From Anastatus disparis (Eukaryota; Arthropoda; Insecta; Hymenoptera; Eupelmidae): a DNA stretch of 64,000 nucleotides. A program made the translations under genes and the position numbers. Shown in pieces: positions 32,737-48,022 of the stretch. The notes under the pieces are model-generated. The model was not told the DNA's origin, did not search any database, and worked only from the letters and a program-made list of their open reading frames with translations. Where the stretch lies: assembly GCA_017163975.1 (NCBI GenBank), contig JAFFSR010000317.1, positions 180,001 through 244,000 of the forward strand. Direction: 5' to 3'. Position 1 is the first letter of the stretch; each line of letters opens with the position of its first letter.

Positions 32737-35700
32737 ACACATACATACATACACATACGCACGTGAACGATAAACACACACATACATAAATACAAATACA
32801 TACACATATACCAACTCACATACAAACATACACACACATACATACATACATACACACATGCACATACACACGAACACATACACACATACACATACACACA
32901 AACACATACACAAATGCAAATACACACATACGCATACACACAAATACATACACACATACACATACACACATGCACATAAACATACATAAATACACACATA
33001 CACATACAAATACACAAATGAACATACACATACACACATACACATACATATACACACATAAACAGACATATACACACAGACACATATACACATACACACA
33101 TACAAACATACGCATACACACATAAACATACACACATACACACATACGCATACGCATACACACGTAGACATTCACACATACGAAACACACATACAAATAC
33201 AAACATACACATATACACATGCACATACACACATACACATACACATATACACATACACACATACACATACGCACATACGCATAAACATACATACTAGCTC
33301 ATACACACATACAAATTCACACGTACAAATACACACATACACATACACACATACACATACACACAAACACATACACAGAAACACATATGAACATGCACAT
33401 ACACACATAAACATAAGCATACATACATACACTTATACACATACACATACATACATAAACATACACACATGCCCATGCACACATACACATACACATAAGC
33501 TCATACACATTAACACATACACATACAGACATACACACATACACATTGACACATAAACATACGCATATACACACATACACATACACACACACAGACATAC
33601 ACGGGCACACATACACATACACACTTACACATACACATGCCTAAATACACACATACATACACACACACTCACGTACACACATACACATACACACGCCCAA
33701 ATACACACATACACACACACTCACGTACACACATACACTTACACATGCACATGCTCACATAGACATACACACATACACATACAAACATACACTTACAAAC
33801 ATACACATACACACACATACACATGCACACATACACATACACATACACACAGACATACATGAACATAATCACATACACGTACACACACTCACGTACACAC
33901 ATACACATGCGCACATACACTTTTACAAATACACATGCACATACACACAAAGACATACACACATACACATACAAACATACACTTACAAACATAGACATAC
34001 ACACATGCACACATACACATACGCTCATGCACATTAACACATACACATGCACGCACACATACACATACACACATACACTGAAACACATACTCATACAAAC
34101 ATACACATACACACATGAACATGCACTCATACATACACACATACGCTTATACACATTAACACATGAACATACAGAAATACACACATAAACATGCGCACAT
34201 GAACATACGCATATACACACATTCACATGCACACACATACGCACGTAAACATACAACCATACACACACGCACATACACACATAAACATACACACATACAT
34301 ATGCACACATACGCACACATACAAATGTACACATACACATACAAATACACACACATACACACATGAAGATACACAGAAACACATGAACACATACATAACC
34401 ACACATGCACACATATACACAAAAACACGTATACACATTAAGATATAAACATGCACATACACATATACACTTACGGACAAACACACAGAACATACACACA
34501 TGCACATGCAGAAATACACATACACACATACACACACAAAATCACATAGGCACATACAAATACACGTGCACACATAAAAACATACACATACACACATTTA
34601 CGTACACACTTACACAAACACACATTCATTTCCACACATACATATACACATGCAAACATTGACATACACACATACACATACACACATACACATACACACA
34701 TACACATACCCACATACACATATAAACTTGAACAAACACATAGACGAATGCAAATACACACATACACATACACACATACGCATACATACATAATTATACA
34801 CACATACACATACACATACGCTTATACACATTAACTGATACACAAACACACATAAACCCATGCAAATATACACATACAAACATGCACACATACATATACA
34901 CATACACATACACACATATGTGTATAACAATACGCATACACACAAATACATAAACACATACACATGCACACATATACATACACACATATGCATACACACA
35001 TACAAATACACGAATACACACATAGACATACACATACACACGTACACACATACACACATACGGATATACACACATGCACATAATCACATAGACACATACA
35101 CACACATACACACATACACTTACAAACATACAAACACATACACATGCACACATACACATACACATACGCTTATACACATTAACACATACACATGTACACA
35201 TAAGCATACACATACACACATACACATACAAACATGCACATGTACACATACACATTAGCACATGCACATGTACGCATACACATACACATACACACATGCA
35301 CTGACACACGTACACAAACAAACATGCACATGTACACATACACAAACGCTCATACACATACAGACATAGACATATACTCATATGCACATACATACATACA
35401 CATACACACATACACATACACACATACACATATGCACAGAAATACATTCACACATACACATACGCGTACACACATGAACACATACACATACACACAGACG
35501 GCCATAAACATACACACATACACATAAACACATACACATACGCACATACACACATTCCCACTTAAACATACGCACACATACATTTACACATATACACACA
35601 TACACGCATACATACACATATACGCACATACGGCCATTCTCATACACAAGTACTAATACACATATGCACATACACACATGCACGCATACTAATTTAGACA

Positions 35701-38700
35701 CATAGACACATATACATACTTACATACATGTACACACTTTTGCTTTTCACACATAGACATACACACATTCAATTACACACATACACATTCACGCATTAAC
35801 ATACACACACATACGCATACACACATGCACATACACACTTACACACATACTCATACAGACATACACATACGCACAAACAGATACACACATACACCTATTC
35901 ACATACATAGATACTCATACAGATATACACATACGCTCATACACACATACATCCATACACATACACACATACACATACACACATGCACACATACACACAT
36001 ACATCAATACACATACAAACATACACAAATGCACCCATATACATACACATATACCCATACACATACATACATGCACATACACACATACACATACACACAT
36101 ACACATACACACATACTTGTACGTTCATACACACACACACATACACACTTATATACACATACACACATGCACATACACACATATTTATACATACTTACAC
36201 AGATGCCCATACAGATACACACATACACATTCGCACATACACACATTCACACATACGCATACGCGCTTATACACTCACATACACACATACACATACACAC
36301 ATATACATACACACACTCGCTCACAAACATATACATACTTACATACACATACACATATACCTATACACATACAAACATACACACATACACAAACACACAT
36401 ACTCATACGCACATACACATAAAAACATAAACTTCTATATGAACATACAGACATACCTATTCACACATATTCCTTTACACATACACACATACACATACTT
36501 ACGCACAAATACACATACATACATTAACATACACGCATACACATGGACACATACACATACAAACGATTACACACATACACACATACACACTTATTTAAAC
36601 ATACACACATACCCATGCACACATACACACTTACAGATACTCACGTTACACATACACACACATACACGTACACACATTCACATACACACATACGCATACA
36701 CACACTCATACACACATGCACATACTAACATACACACATACGCATACAGATACACACGTACGCACAAACGGATACACACATATACTGGTACACATACGCA
36801 CATACACACATTTACTCATATGCATACGCAAATTAACACACACATACACACATACACATACACACATATACACACACATACACATACACTTTTTTGCTTA
36901 CAAACAGAGACATACACATATTCACTTACACACGTACCTACATACACATAAACACATACACACATTTACGTACACACATCCTTATACGCACATTAGCATA
37001 CACACATACATAGATACTCATACAGATATACACATACGCACATACAGATACACACATACCTACATACACATACACACATACACACATTTACGTACACACA
37101 TACTTCCATACACATAGACACATACACATGCACACATAAACACATACACACATGCACACACAAACACATACACCCATACACAAACTTACATACACAAATA
37201 CAGCCATTTATATACACCCATAAACATACACACATGCACATACTTGTACGCACATACACACATATACACACATACACACTCATATACACATACACACATA
37301 CTCATACAGGCATACACACTCATATACACATACACACATACCCATGCACACATATGAACAAACACACACTTACGCACACATACACCTATACACATGAACT
37401 TATTCACATACATACATGGATATACACACACACACTTACACACATTCACATACACACATACGCATACACACCTGCACTTTTATACATACACTCGTACACA
37501 AACATACACATACAAACATTCACATATGCACACAAACACACACACATACACATACACATACAAACATATACACATACACATATATAGATAGGCACATACA
37601 AATACACACACATATACACATACACATACACACATATACATATGCACACAAAAACATACACACATACACATACACATACATATATATACACATACACACA
37701 TATAGATACGCACATACAAATACACACATTCACATATACACATACACATACACACAGTCACACATACACATACGCACACATTTACCTATACATATACAGA
37801 TACACATAAAAGCATACATACACACATACACACTCTTGCTCACGCACATAGATATACACACATACACTTACACGCACACACATACACACATACACACATT
37901 CAGATACACACTAACACACATACTCATACAGACATACACATATGCACATACAGATACCCACATACACATATAAAAAAACAAATACGCACATACACACATT
38001 CATGCATACAGATATACACACATACACACATACACATACACATACTCATACGCGCATACACACATAGACATACAAGCATACACACTTATATACATTTACA
38101 CACAAATACACATACAAGCATGAACACTTATATACATTTACACACATACCTATTTACACATACCCATGCAAAGATACAAACATACACATACTCACGCACA
38201 CATACACATACAGACATCAACATTCACACACACATACACATAAGCACTTACACACATATACATAGACACACATACACTTGCACACATATACTCACGAACA
38301 CACACATACTCACGCACAGATACACACATACACACATACACATACACTTTTTTGCTTACAAACAGAGACATACACATATTCACTTACACACATACCTACA
38401 TACACATACACACATACACACATTTACGTACACACATACTCATACACACATTAGCATACACACATACATAGATACTCATACGGATATACACATACGCACA
38501 TACAGATACACACATATACACATACGCATACGCTCGCTCATACACACATTTACTTATATGCATACGCACATAAACAGACACACACATATACACATGCACA
38601 TACACACTTGCGCACATACACCCATACACATACACACATACATCTATACACATACACATATACACATACACACATGCACACAGACACACATACACACATA

Positions 38701-41700
38701 CTTCCATACACATAGACACATACACATACACACATGCACACATAAACACATACACCCATACACAAACTCACATACTCAAATACAGCCTTTTACATACACC
38801 CATAAACATACACACATGCACATACTTGTACGCACATACACACATATACAGACACATACACACTCATATACACTTACTCACATACACATACAGGCATACA
38901 CACTCATATACACATACACACATACCCATGCACACATATGAACAAACACACACTTACGCACACATACACCTATACACATAAACTTATTTACATACATACA
39001 TGGATATACACACACACTTACACACATTTACATACACACATACGCATACACACCTGCACTTTTACACATACACTCGTACACACACATACACATACAAACA
39101 TTCACATATGCACACAAACACATATACACATACACATACACATACAAACATATACACATACACATATATAGATAGGCACATACAAATACACACATACACA
39201 TATACACATACATATACGCACATATACATATGCACACAAACACATACACACATACACATACACATACATACATATACACATACACACATATAGATACGCA
39301 CATACAAATATACACATCCACATATACACATACACATACGCACATACACACAGTCACACATACACATACGCACACATTTACCCATACTCATACAGATAAA
39401 CATAAAAGCATACATACACACATACACACTCTTGCTCACGCACATAGATATACACACATACACTTACACGCACACACATACACACATACACACATTCAGA
39501 TACACACTAACACAAATACTCATACAGACATACACATATGCACATACAGATACCCACATACACATATAAAAAAACAAATACGCACATACACACATTTACA
39601 CATACAGATACGCACATATACACACATACACACATACACATACACACTTTCGCTTACACACATATACATACACACATACACATACACACTTTTGCTTACA
39701 CACATATAGATACACACATACACATATGCTAATACACATACATAATACACACATACACATACACATACACATACTCATACGCGCATACACACATAGACAT
39801 ACAAGCATACACACTTATATACATTTACACACATATACACATACAAGCATGCACACTTATATACATTTACACACATACCTATTTACACATACCCATGCAA
39901 AGATACAAACATACACATACTCACGCACACATACACATACAGACATCAACGTTCACACACACATACACATAAGCACTTACACACATATACATATACACAC
40001 ATACACTTGCACACATATACTCACGAACATACACATACTCACGCACAGATACACACATACTCACATACACATACACACATATACACACATACACATACAC
40101 TTTTTTGCTTACAAACAGAGACATACACATATTCACTTACACACATACACACATACACACATTTACGTACACATATACTCATACACACATTAGCATACAC
40201 ACATACATAGATACTCATACGGATATACACATACGCACATACAGATACACACATATACACATACACATACGCTCGCTCATACACACATTCACTTATATGC
40301 ATACGCACATAAACACACACACACATATACACATGCACATACACACATATACATACACACATACACATATACACACATACACATACACACATAAACATAC
40401 ACAAACAAATACACATATACTCTTGCACACATGCACACATACACACATACACACATACACCTATTCACATACATAGATAATCATACAGATATACACATAC
40501 GCTCATACACACATACATCCATACACATACACACATACACATACACACATACACCTATTCACATACACACATACATCCATACACATACACACATACACAT
40601 ACACACATGCACACATACACACATACACAAATGCACCCATATACATACACACATACACCCATACACATACACATTCGCACATACACACATTCACACATAC
40701 GCATACGCGCTTATACACACACATACACACATACACATACACACATATACATACACACACTTTCGCTCACAAACATATACATACTTACATACTCATACAC
40801 ATATACCCATACACATACAAACATACACACATACACACATACACATACTTACGCACAAATACACATACATCCATTTACATACACGCATAAACATGGACAC
40901 ATACACATACACACGATTACACACATACCCATGCACAAATACACACTTACACATACTCACGCACACATACACGTACACACATTCACATACACACATACGC
41001 ATACACACACTCATACACACATGCACATACTAACATACACACATACGCATATAGATACACACATACGCACATATACACAAAAACACGTACACACATTAAC
41101 ATATAAACATGCACATACACATATACACTTACAGACAAACACACAGAATATACACACATGCACATGCAGAAATATACATACACACGTACACACACAAAAC
41201 CACATACGCACATAAAAATACACGCGCACACATAAAAACATACGCATACACACATTTACGTACACACACACAAGCACACATACATTTCCACACATACATA
41301 TACACATGCAAACATTGACATACACACATATACATACACACATACACATACACACATAAACATACACAACAAAATACACATATACTCTTGCACACATGCA
41401 CACATACACACATACACACATACACCTATTCACATACATAGATACTCATACAGATATACACATACGCTCATACACACATACATCCATACACATACACACA
41501 TACACATACACACATACACCTATTCACATACACACATACATCTATACACATACACACATCCATCAATACACATACACACATACACAAATGCACCCATATA
41601 CATACACACATACACCCATACACATACACATTCGCACATACAAACATTCACACATACGCATACACGCTTATACACACATACACACATACACATACACACA

Positions 41701-42868
41701 TATACATACACACATACATACACACACTTTCGCTCACAAACATATACATACTTACATACACATACACATATACCCATACACATACAAATATACACACATA
41801 CACAAACACACATACTCATACGCACATACACATAAAAACATAGACATACAAGCATACACACTTAAATACATTTACACACATATACACATACAAGCATGCA
41901 CACTTAAATTTATCTACACACATACCTATTTACACATACCCATGCAAAGATACAAACATACACATACTCACGCACACATACACATACAGACATTAACGTT
42001 TACACACACATACACATAGGCACTTACACACATATACATATACACACGTACACATGCACACATATACTCACGAACATACACATACTCACGCACAGATACA
42101 CACATACACACATACACATACACACATATACACACACATACACATACACTTTTTTGCTTACAAACAGAGATATACACATATTCACTTACACACATACCCA
42201 CATACACATACACACATACACACATTTACGTACACACATACTCATACACACATAAGCATACACACATACATAGATACTCAAACAGATATACTCATACGCA
42301 CATACAGATACACACAAATACACATACACATACGCTTATACACACATTCACTTATATGCTTACGCACATAAACACACACACACACATACACACATGCACA
42401 TACACACATACACATATACTAATTTACATACATACATAGATACACACACACACATTTACATACATACATACGCATACACACCTGCACTTTTACACATACA
42501 CTAGTACATACACATACACATACACACATACACATAGGCACATACACCCATACACATACACATACATACATATACACATACACACATATAGATACGCACA
42601 TACAAATAGACACATACACATATACACATACACATACACACATACACATATGCACACAAACACATACGCACATACACTCATTCACATATATACATACTTA
42701 AACACACATGCACATACACACATATATACATACTTAAACACACATGCACATACACACATATACACATACACACATGCACATACACATACAAATACACACA
42801 TACACATACGTACATACACATACACACACATGCATACACATACACACATACCCATACACACATACACA
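32737..42868 (+). repeat. 10-kb CATACA hexamer array (left arm)
   Basis: Almost unbroken degenerate (CATACA)n with CACATA, TACACG and similar variants, purely C/A-rich on the plus strand. Higher-order structure is visible. The variant TTTTTTGCTTACAAACAGAG occurs near 36,890, 38,347, 40,101 and 42,150, and CTCTTGCTCACGCACATAG occurs near 37,833 and 39,428. Segments of 1.5-2 kb have therefore been duplicated in tandem. The hexamer contains no stop codon in any forward frame and its complement (TGTATG) none in reverse, which explains dozens of long spurious frames. Confidence 0.97.
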
Positions 42869-42879
42869 ATATCCGTCAC

Positions 42880-43148
42880 TTTGTTTTAGTTATTGTTATC
42901 GTCTCTTTGTCTCCGTCTCTTCATCTCTATCTCTTCATCTCTGTTTTTCCGCCTCTTTCTTCTCGTCTTCGTTTTTTGACTTTGTCCTTTTGACTTCGTC
43001 TTAGTCTCCGCTTCTACGACTCCGTCTACGTTTTTCAGTTTATTTTTTTGTGTCTCCATCTGTCTTTCTCTGTCTCTCCGTAATCACATTTATATGAAAG
43101 AGAAAAATGATAACTCTTTCATTTCGAGAATATCTTCAACATAATTCT

Positions 43149-43198
<50 letters not shown>

Positions 43199-44035
43199 TA
43201 TATGTACAGACACGGGCACCTACGCATGTACGCACGTACACATACATATACGCACATTCACATGCACATCTCTGTCTTTTGATGTTCATCTCTTTATCTT
43301 TATTTCTTTTTCTCTGTCTCTCCATTTCCGGTTCTTTTTCTTAATTTTTTCGTTTCTATCTCTCCGTCTTTCTATCTTCGTCCCTATATCTATGTCTTTT
43401 CATCTCTGTCTTTGCCTCTCTTTCTCTTCCTCCGCCTTTCCGTCTTTATCTCGTACCTATGTCTCTTCGTCTCTGTTCCTTTGTTGTTGACTCTGTTGTT
43501 GACTTTGATCCTCCGTCTTCGTCTATCTGTCTCTGTATCTCTTTTTTCGTCTCTTCGTTTCTCTGTCTATGTCCCTACGTCTTTGTTTCTCCGTTATCGT
43601 CTTTCCGTCCTGGTCTTTCGTTTCCGTCTTTCTGTCTTATTTTCTCCGTCTCTACGTCTCCTTCTCTGTGTCTTTGTCTCTCTGTCTACGTTCCTACGTC
43701 TCCGTTTCTTCATTTCTGTCCCTCTGTCTAAAACACATGATTAAAAAGTATGAATTTTCATCATATTCTTTTAAAATTTCAAATGGAATTCAGTAGAACA
43801 TACTTTTAATATATCATGATGATAGGATTTGTATTTGAATAATGCTTAAACATATTGGAACTTCAATTAATTTTTTCCTCCAAATATATAAAAACTAAAT
43901 TTAAAACAGAACTACGATATAAAAATTTATAAATTGACGCAATTATTTGACTTCTAAATATGCTGATTTATACATATTAATATAATATATGAAAATGTAA
44001 CTGAACGACGTAAGGAGCGAGAAGTTAAATTAAAT
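42880..44035 (+). repeat. Inner left arm: TC tracts, AT run and arm-homologous sequence
   Basis: From outside inward: a TCTCCGTCTCTTCG-type tract (42,880-43,080); a short unique piece with AATATCTTCAACATAATTCT (43,128-43,147); an (AT)n run (43,152-43,204); a CA-rich stretch (43,205-43,275); a second TC tract (43,276-43,735); and AT-rich sequence (43,736-44,035). Each block has an inverted counterpart in 47,258-48,915. Reading frames of 75-127 codons here are Ser/Leu/Arg/Phe repeats from the TC tract. Confidence 0.9.
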
Positions 44036-44099
44036 GCTAAATTAATTTTAAATGCTAAGGCGTTATTATATGATCTTACGCATTTTTTTTTAATAACTA

Positions 44100-44745
44100 C
44101 TTATCATGAAATTTTCCGTAAGTAATTTCTTAATTTCTTCAGGATATTCTGAGTCTTCTTGTAATGTTATATTTCCTTGTTAATAACATGATGTAAATTT
44201 CTTATTGCTTGACATTTCGAATGCAAAATGTCTAACATCACAAAAATCACAAATAAAATTCAAATCACCAATATTATTTTCTATGATATAATTTTCATTA
44301 TTATTGGTTAATGTATCTTTAGCTATTTGGTAATAACTTATATCATTTAAATTTTTTTTTTATAAATTTATCTTTGTTTTTTCCATAATAATTCTTATTT
44401 TTTACTGAAGCAACTAATATATCATCTTTTTTTTTAATGTTCTTTCATAAGATTCATCTAAACGTTTCAATATTCATTGTTTATTTCTCAATTAATATTG
44501 TTTTCTATTTTCTAAAACTTTATCTTTGTTATATTTATAATACGATTTGTCATGAATGCTTCTATCATAGTTGTGATTATGTTGATATGTTAAATTCTTA
44601 TTTTTTTTGAGGATTCTTAATTGTTTTTTATAAATTCATTTTTGCTACAAATTAGATTTTTTTGTTGCAACATATTATTAATTTTTAATTTTTTGATTGC
44701 AACTTTTATAATTTTTTCAAATTTACTATCCCTTGTTACGTCACT
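44100..44745 (-). pseudogene. Helitron-type cysteine-rich finger relic
   Basis: Minus-strand pieces in order: a basic segment LENRKQY preceded by HDKSYYKYNKDK, then NDISYYQIAKDTLTNNNENY, then FICDFCDVRHFAFEM, KKFTSCY, a stop, QGNITLQEDSEYPEEIKKLL and TENFMIS. The layout CxxC-x-x-x-F-x-x-E..F-x-x-C-x-x-x-GN(I/V)xL followed by PxxxxxLL is the zinc-binding block that precedes the Helitron N-terminal (Rep) domain in many animal Helitron proteins. The Rep and helicase domains, expected further left, are absent: the frame dies at about 44,100, where the left arm begins. Several stops and frameshifts show decay. Confidence 0.6.
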
Positions 44746-45828
44746 ACGTATCTTTTATTTCAAAATTTGTTATTCTAAAATATGCAGTTATTGATCAATC
44801 TCACTAAGTAATTTAACTTAGTGAGCATATTGTAAAATTAAATCATTTTTTAAGAACCAGATTTATCATGTTAACCACACCATTCAATCAGAGTCAAAAT
44901 GCATAATAAGCATTGCTCCATCGATTGACATCCATTGACATCGATTGAATATACAGTTCCTGATTAATTTTAAGATTTTAATCATAATGTTGTAAATGTT
45001 CAATAAGTGACTCATCTTTTATTTTTTTTCGATTGCCTATCCTTCTGATATGCAATCTCCTGAGCACTGGAGTGTTACGTCATAAATGTATCTTTTTTAT
45101 TAACATTGGTAAATCAAAATTCCTCAGTTATTGAACAGTCGCATTATTTCATTATTAAGCAAAATTAAGTAGATCATAAGAAAAGAATCGAAACATATGT
45201 TTCGAAATTTCAAAACGAATCCTAAAACCATTACGAAACATATCATCAAACTTTAAGAAAATTCATAAATAAAAATTGATGTAAAAGATAATAAATCTTA
45301 TAAACGAATATGAGTATAAAAGCCAAATGAAGCAAATGACATTCGGGACATTACCCCGGGTTTCTTATTGGCAATACGTTTACACTGCCCGTCAAGTTTT
45401 ATATTTCAAAGCAATTGCTATTACTAAATATACATATATCAATTATTAAAATATATACGCGCATAAAAATCAATTGTATCAAAAGTGTTAAAAGATATCA
45501 ATAAACCTCGAAGATCTATTTACATATTGTGCTTATTCATTTGTCTGCCCATACCCAGCACCAATCTACTGAGAAATACTACAAGGTGAGAATATATAAT
45601 TATTCAATAAACTCTTTATTTCAAGAATCAAGTTTATCCTTTAATAATATTCAATCGTGAGAGCGATTTCGTTCAATTAAATATTGGTGGAGTTTTCCAC
45701 CACTAGATTCATACATCTTTATCTTTATGACATACATTTTATAGATAAATTAAATATTTCAAACAAACATAATTTATATATATTTAATGCAATTAATAAA
45801 TATAATTAAATAACATATACACTTTTAT
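44746..45828. other. Core spacer without a recognised gene
   Basis: AT-rich sequence between the finger relic and the protease relic. A few GC-richer words lie near 45,340-45,400. No intact frame was found. It may contain further decayed coding sequence of the same element. Confidence 0.4.
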
Positions 45829-46815
45829 TTAGTCCTGGTGCAAGCCAGGACTTAACACCCTCTTGAAATTATCTTCAAGTTTCGTAATTACATTAATGTT
45901 TTGAGAATTAAATTGATTTTCATATTGCGTTATATTTAAATTTTTCAATTCCTCAATCGGAACTTTGGTTAATTTTAATGATTTTTTATAATTAAATTCA
46001 TTTTTAAATGTTAGAATTGGTTCTTGTTTAATATCATTTTCAGATTCTTCAATATTATAGCATTTAATTTTTTTACAATTACTTCTTGAAATTTTTTCTC
46101 CAGTTTGCTTATATTTTTTTTCATTACTGTTTTGGTAAATTTTCTGTAGATAAGTTTTAAGATATTCAAAATTAATATTTCGAAAATATAATTTTATCGT
46201 TGACAATTCCTTGCGATGTACAATTTTCTGATTTCTAGATATCGATTTATATTTGATATTAATATAATTGTTTTTTACTAATGGAAATATGATAATTAAA
46301 TTTGTTTCATACATAGTTAGCCAATGATTACGCATCTTCTTGATGTTATATTCGATTCTATAAGGACACAAATTATTAAAAATTGCTGTTGCAAACGCTA
46401 TGAAAAAAATGCCACAATCGAAAGGATTAATCTGAAATGGAATTTTTTCAAAACATATTTGTAAGTTTTTACGAATTGGAAAAAGTTTATTAATGTAAAT
46501 TTCTTGTTTATCATTCAATCCATTACTATCTAAACCATTATAAACATGAATTACATTTTGTGAATAACAGATACAAATCCAGTGACCAAAATGTGGATTC
46601 CCGTTGAAAAGTATTTGTATGTAATCTTGATTTAATGGAACTGGATTAATATTTTCGGGCCTTTGTAAAAATATTGTTTATTGCATTGGAAAATTTGAAT
46701 GATGATTTAAAATTTAATAAAAATTTTCTAATATGTTTATCATTTAACATACTTAATTGCCCAGCCTATCCATCTTCATCTATTATAATTAATTTTTTTA
46801 CTTTCGTTAAATTTA
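45829..46815 (-). pseudogene. Ulp1-type (C48) cysteine protease relic of a transposon
   Basis: An open minus-strand frame from 46,677 to 45,829 contains PLNQDYIQILFNGNPHFGHW (catalytic His in GHW), ICICYSQNVIHVYNGLDS (Asp region), QINPFDCGIFFIAFATAIF (Gln and catalytic Cys in DCG) and MRNHWLTMYETNLIIIFP. The H-D-Q-C order is that of Ulp1/SENP-fold proteases. Upstream, in another frame, KKLIIIDEDG is followed by a TAG and AGQLSMLNDKHIRKFLLNF, so at least one frameshift and one nonsense change disrupt the gene. Proteins of this kind occur in several eukaryotic transposon groups, including some Helitrons. The C-terminal ~110 residues are basic and polar. Catalytic residues survive, but the protein is unlikely to be made whole. 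Confidence 0.7.
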
Positions 46816-47257
46816 TTCTATAAAAATAATAAATAAGTGTGTATTTCTGAATTAAAGTTATTAAATATAAGAATATCAAATACTTCTGAAGAATTATGAG
46901 AAATCCTGAAATAAAAATTTTAAATGTTATTTATATAGATAATTTAAAATTCTGATTGATAATTATTTTTCAAATTTTGATAAATTACCACTTATCAAAT
47001 ACATGAACATAAAAAAAACATAAACATCATATAAACAAAGTTTAATGTTCATCATTAAACATTGTTTATTTGAAGTTTAAAACTAAAATTTTTTTGTTAG
47101 TTTGTTGATTTTGTATTGTTCATTTTTTTGTTTTTATATAAACATTTCTTCTAAGACCCATTTTTCATATAATTTAATATTGATAGAATCAACTAATGAT
47201 TAAACATCTGACCAAAATCTTTTCTCCGCTGAAATTTCTTTTTGATTTTAATCCATA
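46816..47257. other. AT-rich core DNA upstream of the protease relic
   Basis: No frame of note. It contains a small inverted pair (AAACAAAGTTTAATGTTCAT / CATTAAACATTGTTT near 47,033-47,070). It ends where the right inverted arm begins. Confidence 0.45.
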
Positions 47258-47985
47258 CGAGCTTAATTTACCTCGCACCGAACTTCGCTTGATTAAATTT
47301 TCATATATTATTGTAATATGTATAAATTAGCTAATTTTAACGTCGAAAAATTGCTTTAATTCATGAATTTTTATATTGCAGTTCTGTTTAAAATTTCGTT
47401 TCTATATAAACTTGAAAAAAAAGATGAATTAAAGTTGCAATATGCATAAAAATTGTTTAAGTTCAAATCATACTATCATGTTGAATTAAAAATTAATTTT
47501 ACTTTATTTTATTTGAATTAATGAAAAAACATAATGGAAATTCATTCTTTTTAATCTTGTGTTTTAGACAAAGGGATGGAGATGAAAAAATAGAGACGTG
47601 GGATCTGAGAAATGGAGACAAAGACACAGAGACGGAGACAGAGAGACAAAGAGAAGAGGACAGAGAGACCGAAACACGGAGACATAGACAAAAGACAAAA
47701 ACGGAGAGACGGAGACGAAGAGACATAGACAGAGAGACGGTAAGACAAAACGGAAAGACAGAGACAGAGAAACAAAGACAATAAAAAAGCATTCGATGAA
47801 ACGGAGACAAAAAGACATAGATGGAGGGACGGAAACGGAGAGACGGAGAGAAAGAAGCAGAGACAGGGTACAAATCTTCTGTATGTGTATGTGCATATGT
47901 GTATATGTGTATGTCTATGTGTGTATGTGTCTATGTGTATGAGTGTATGTATTTATGTGACATGTATATGTGAGAATGTATATAG

Positions 47986-48022
<37 letters not shown>

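Noticed and set aside
32665..42889. Dozens of long open frames (up to 322 codons) on both strands of the CATACA array, reading as His/Thr/Tyr/Ile or Cys/Val/Tyr/Met repeats
   Set aside because: CATACA and its complement TGTATG contain no stop codon in any frame, so long frames are expected from composition. There is no start context, domain or frame preference.
42900..43796. Ser/Leu/Phe-rich frames that look like signal peptides or membrane proteins
   Set aside because: They are translations of the TCTCCGTC tract, with mirror-image frames at 47,499-48,888 from the GA tract.
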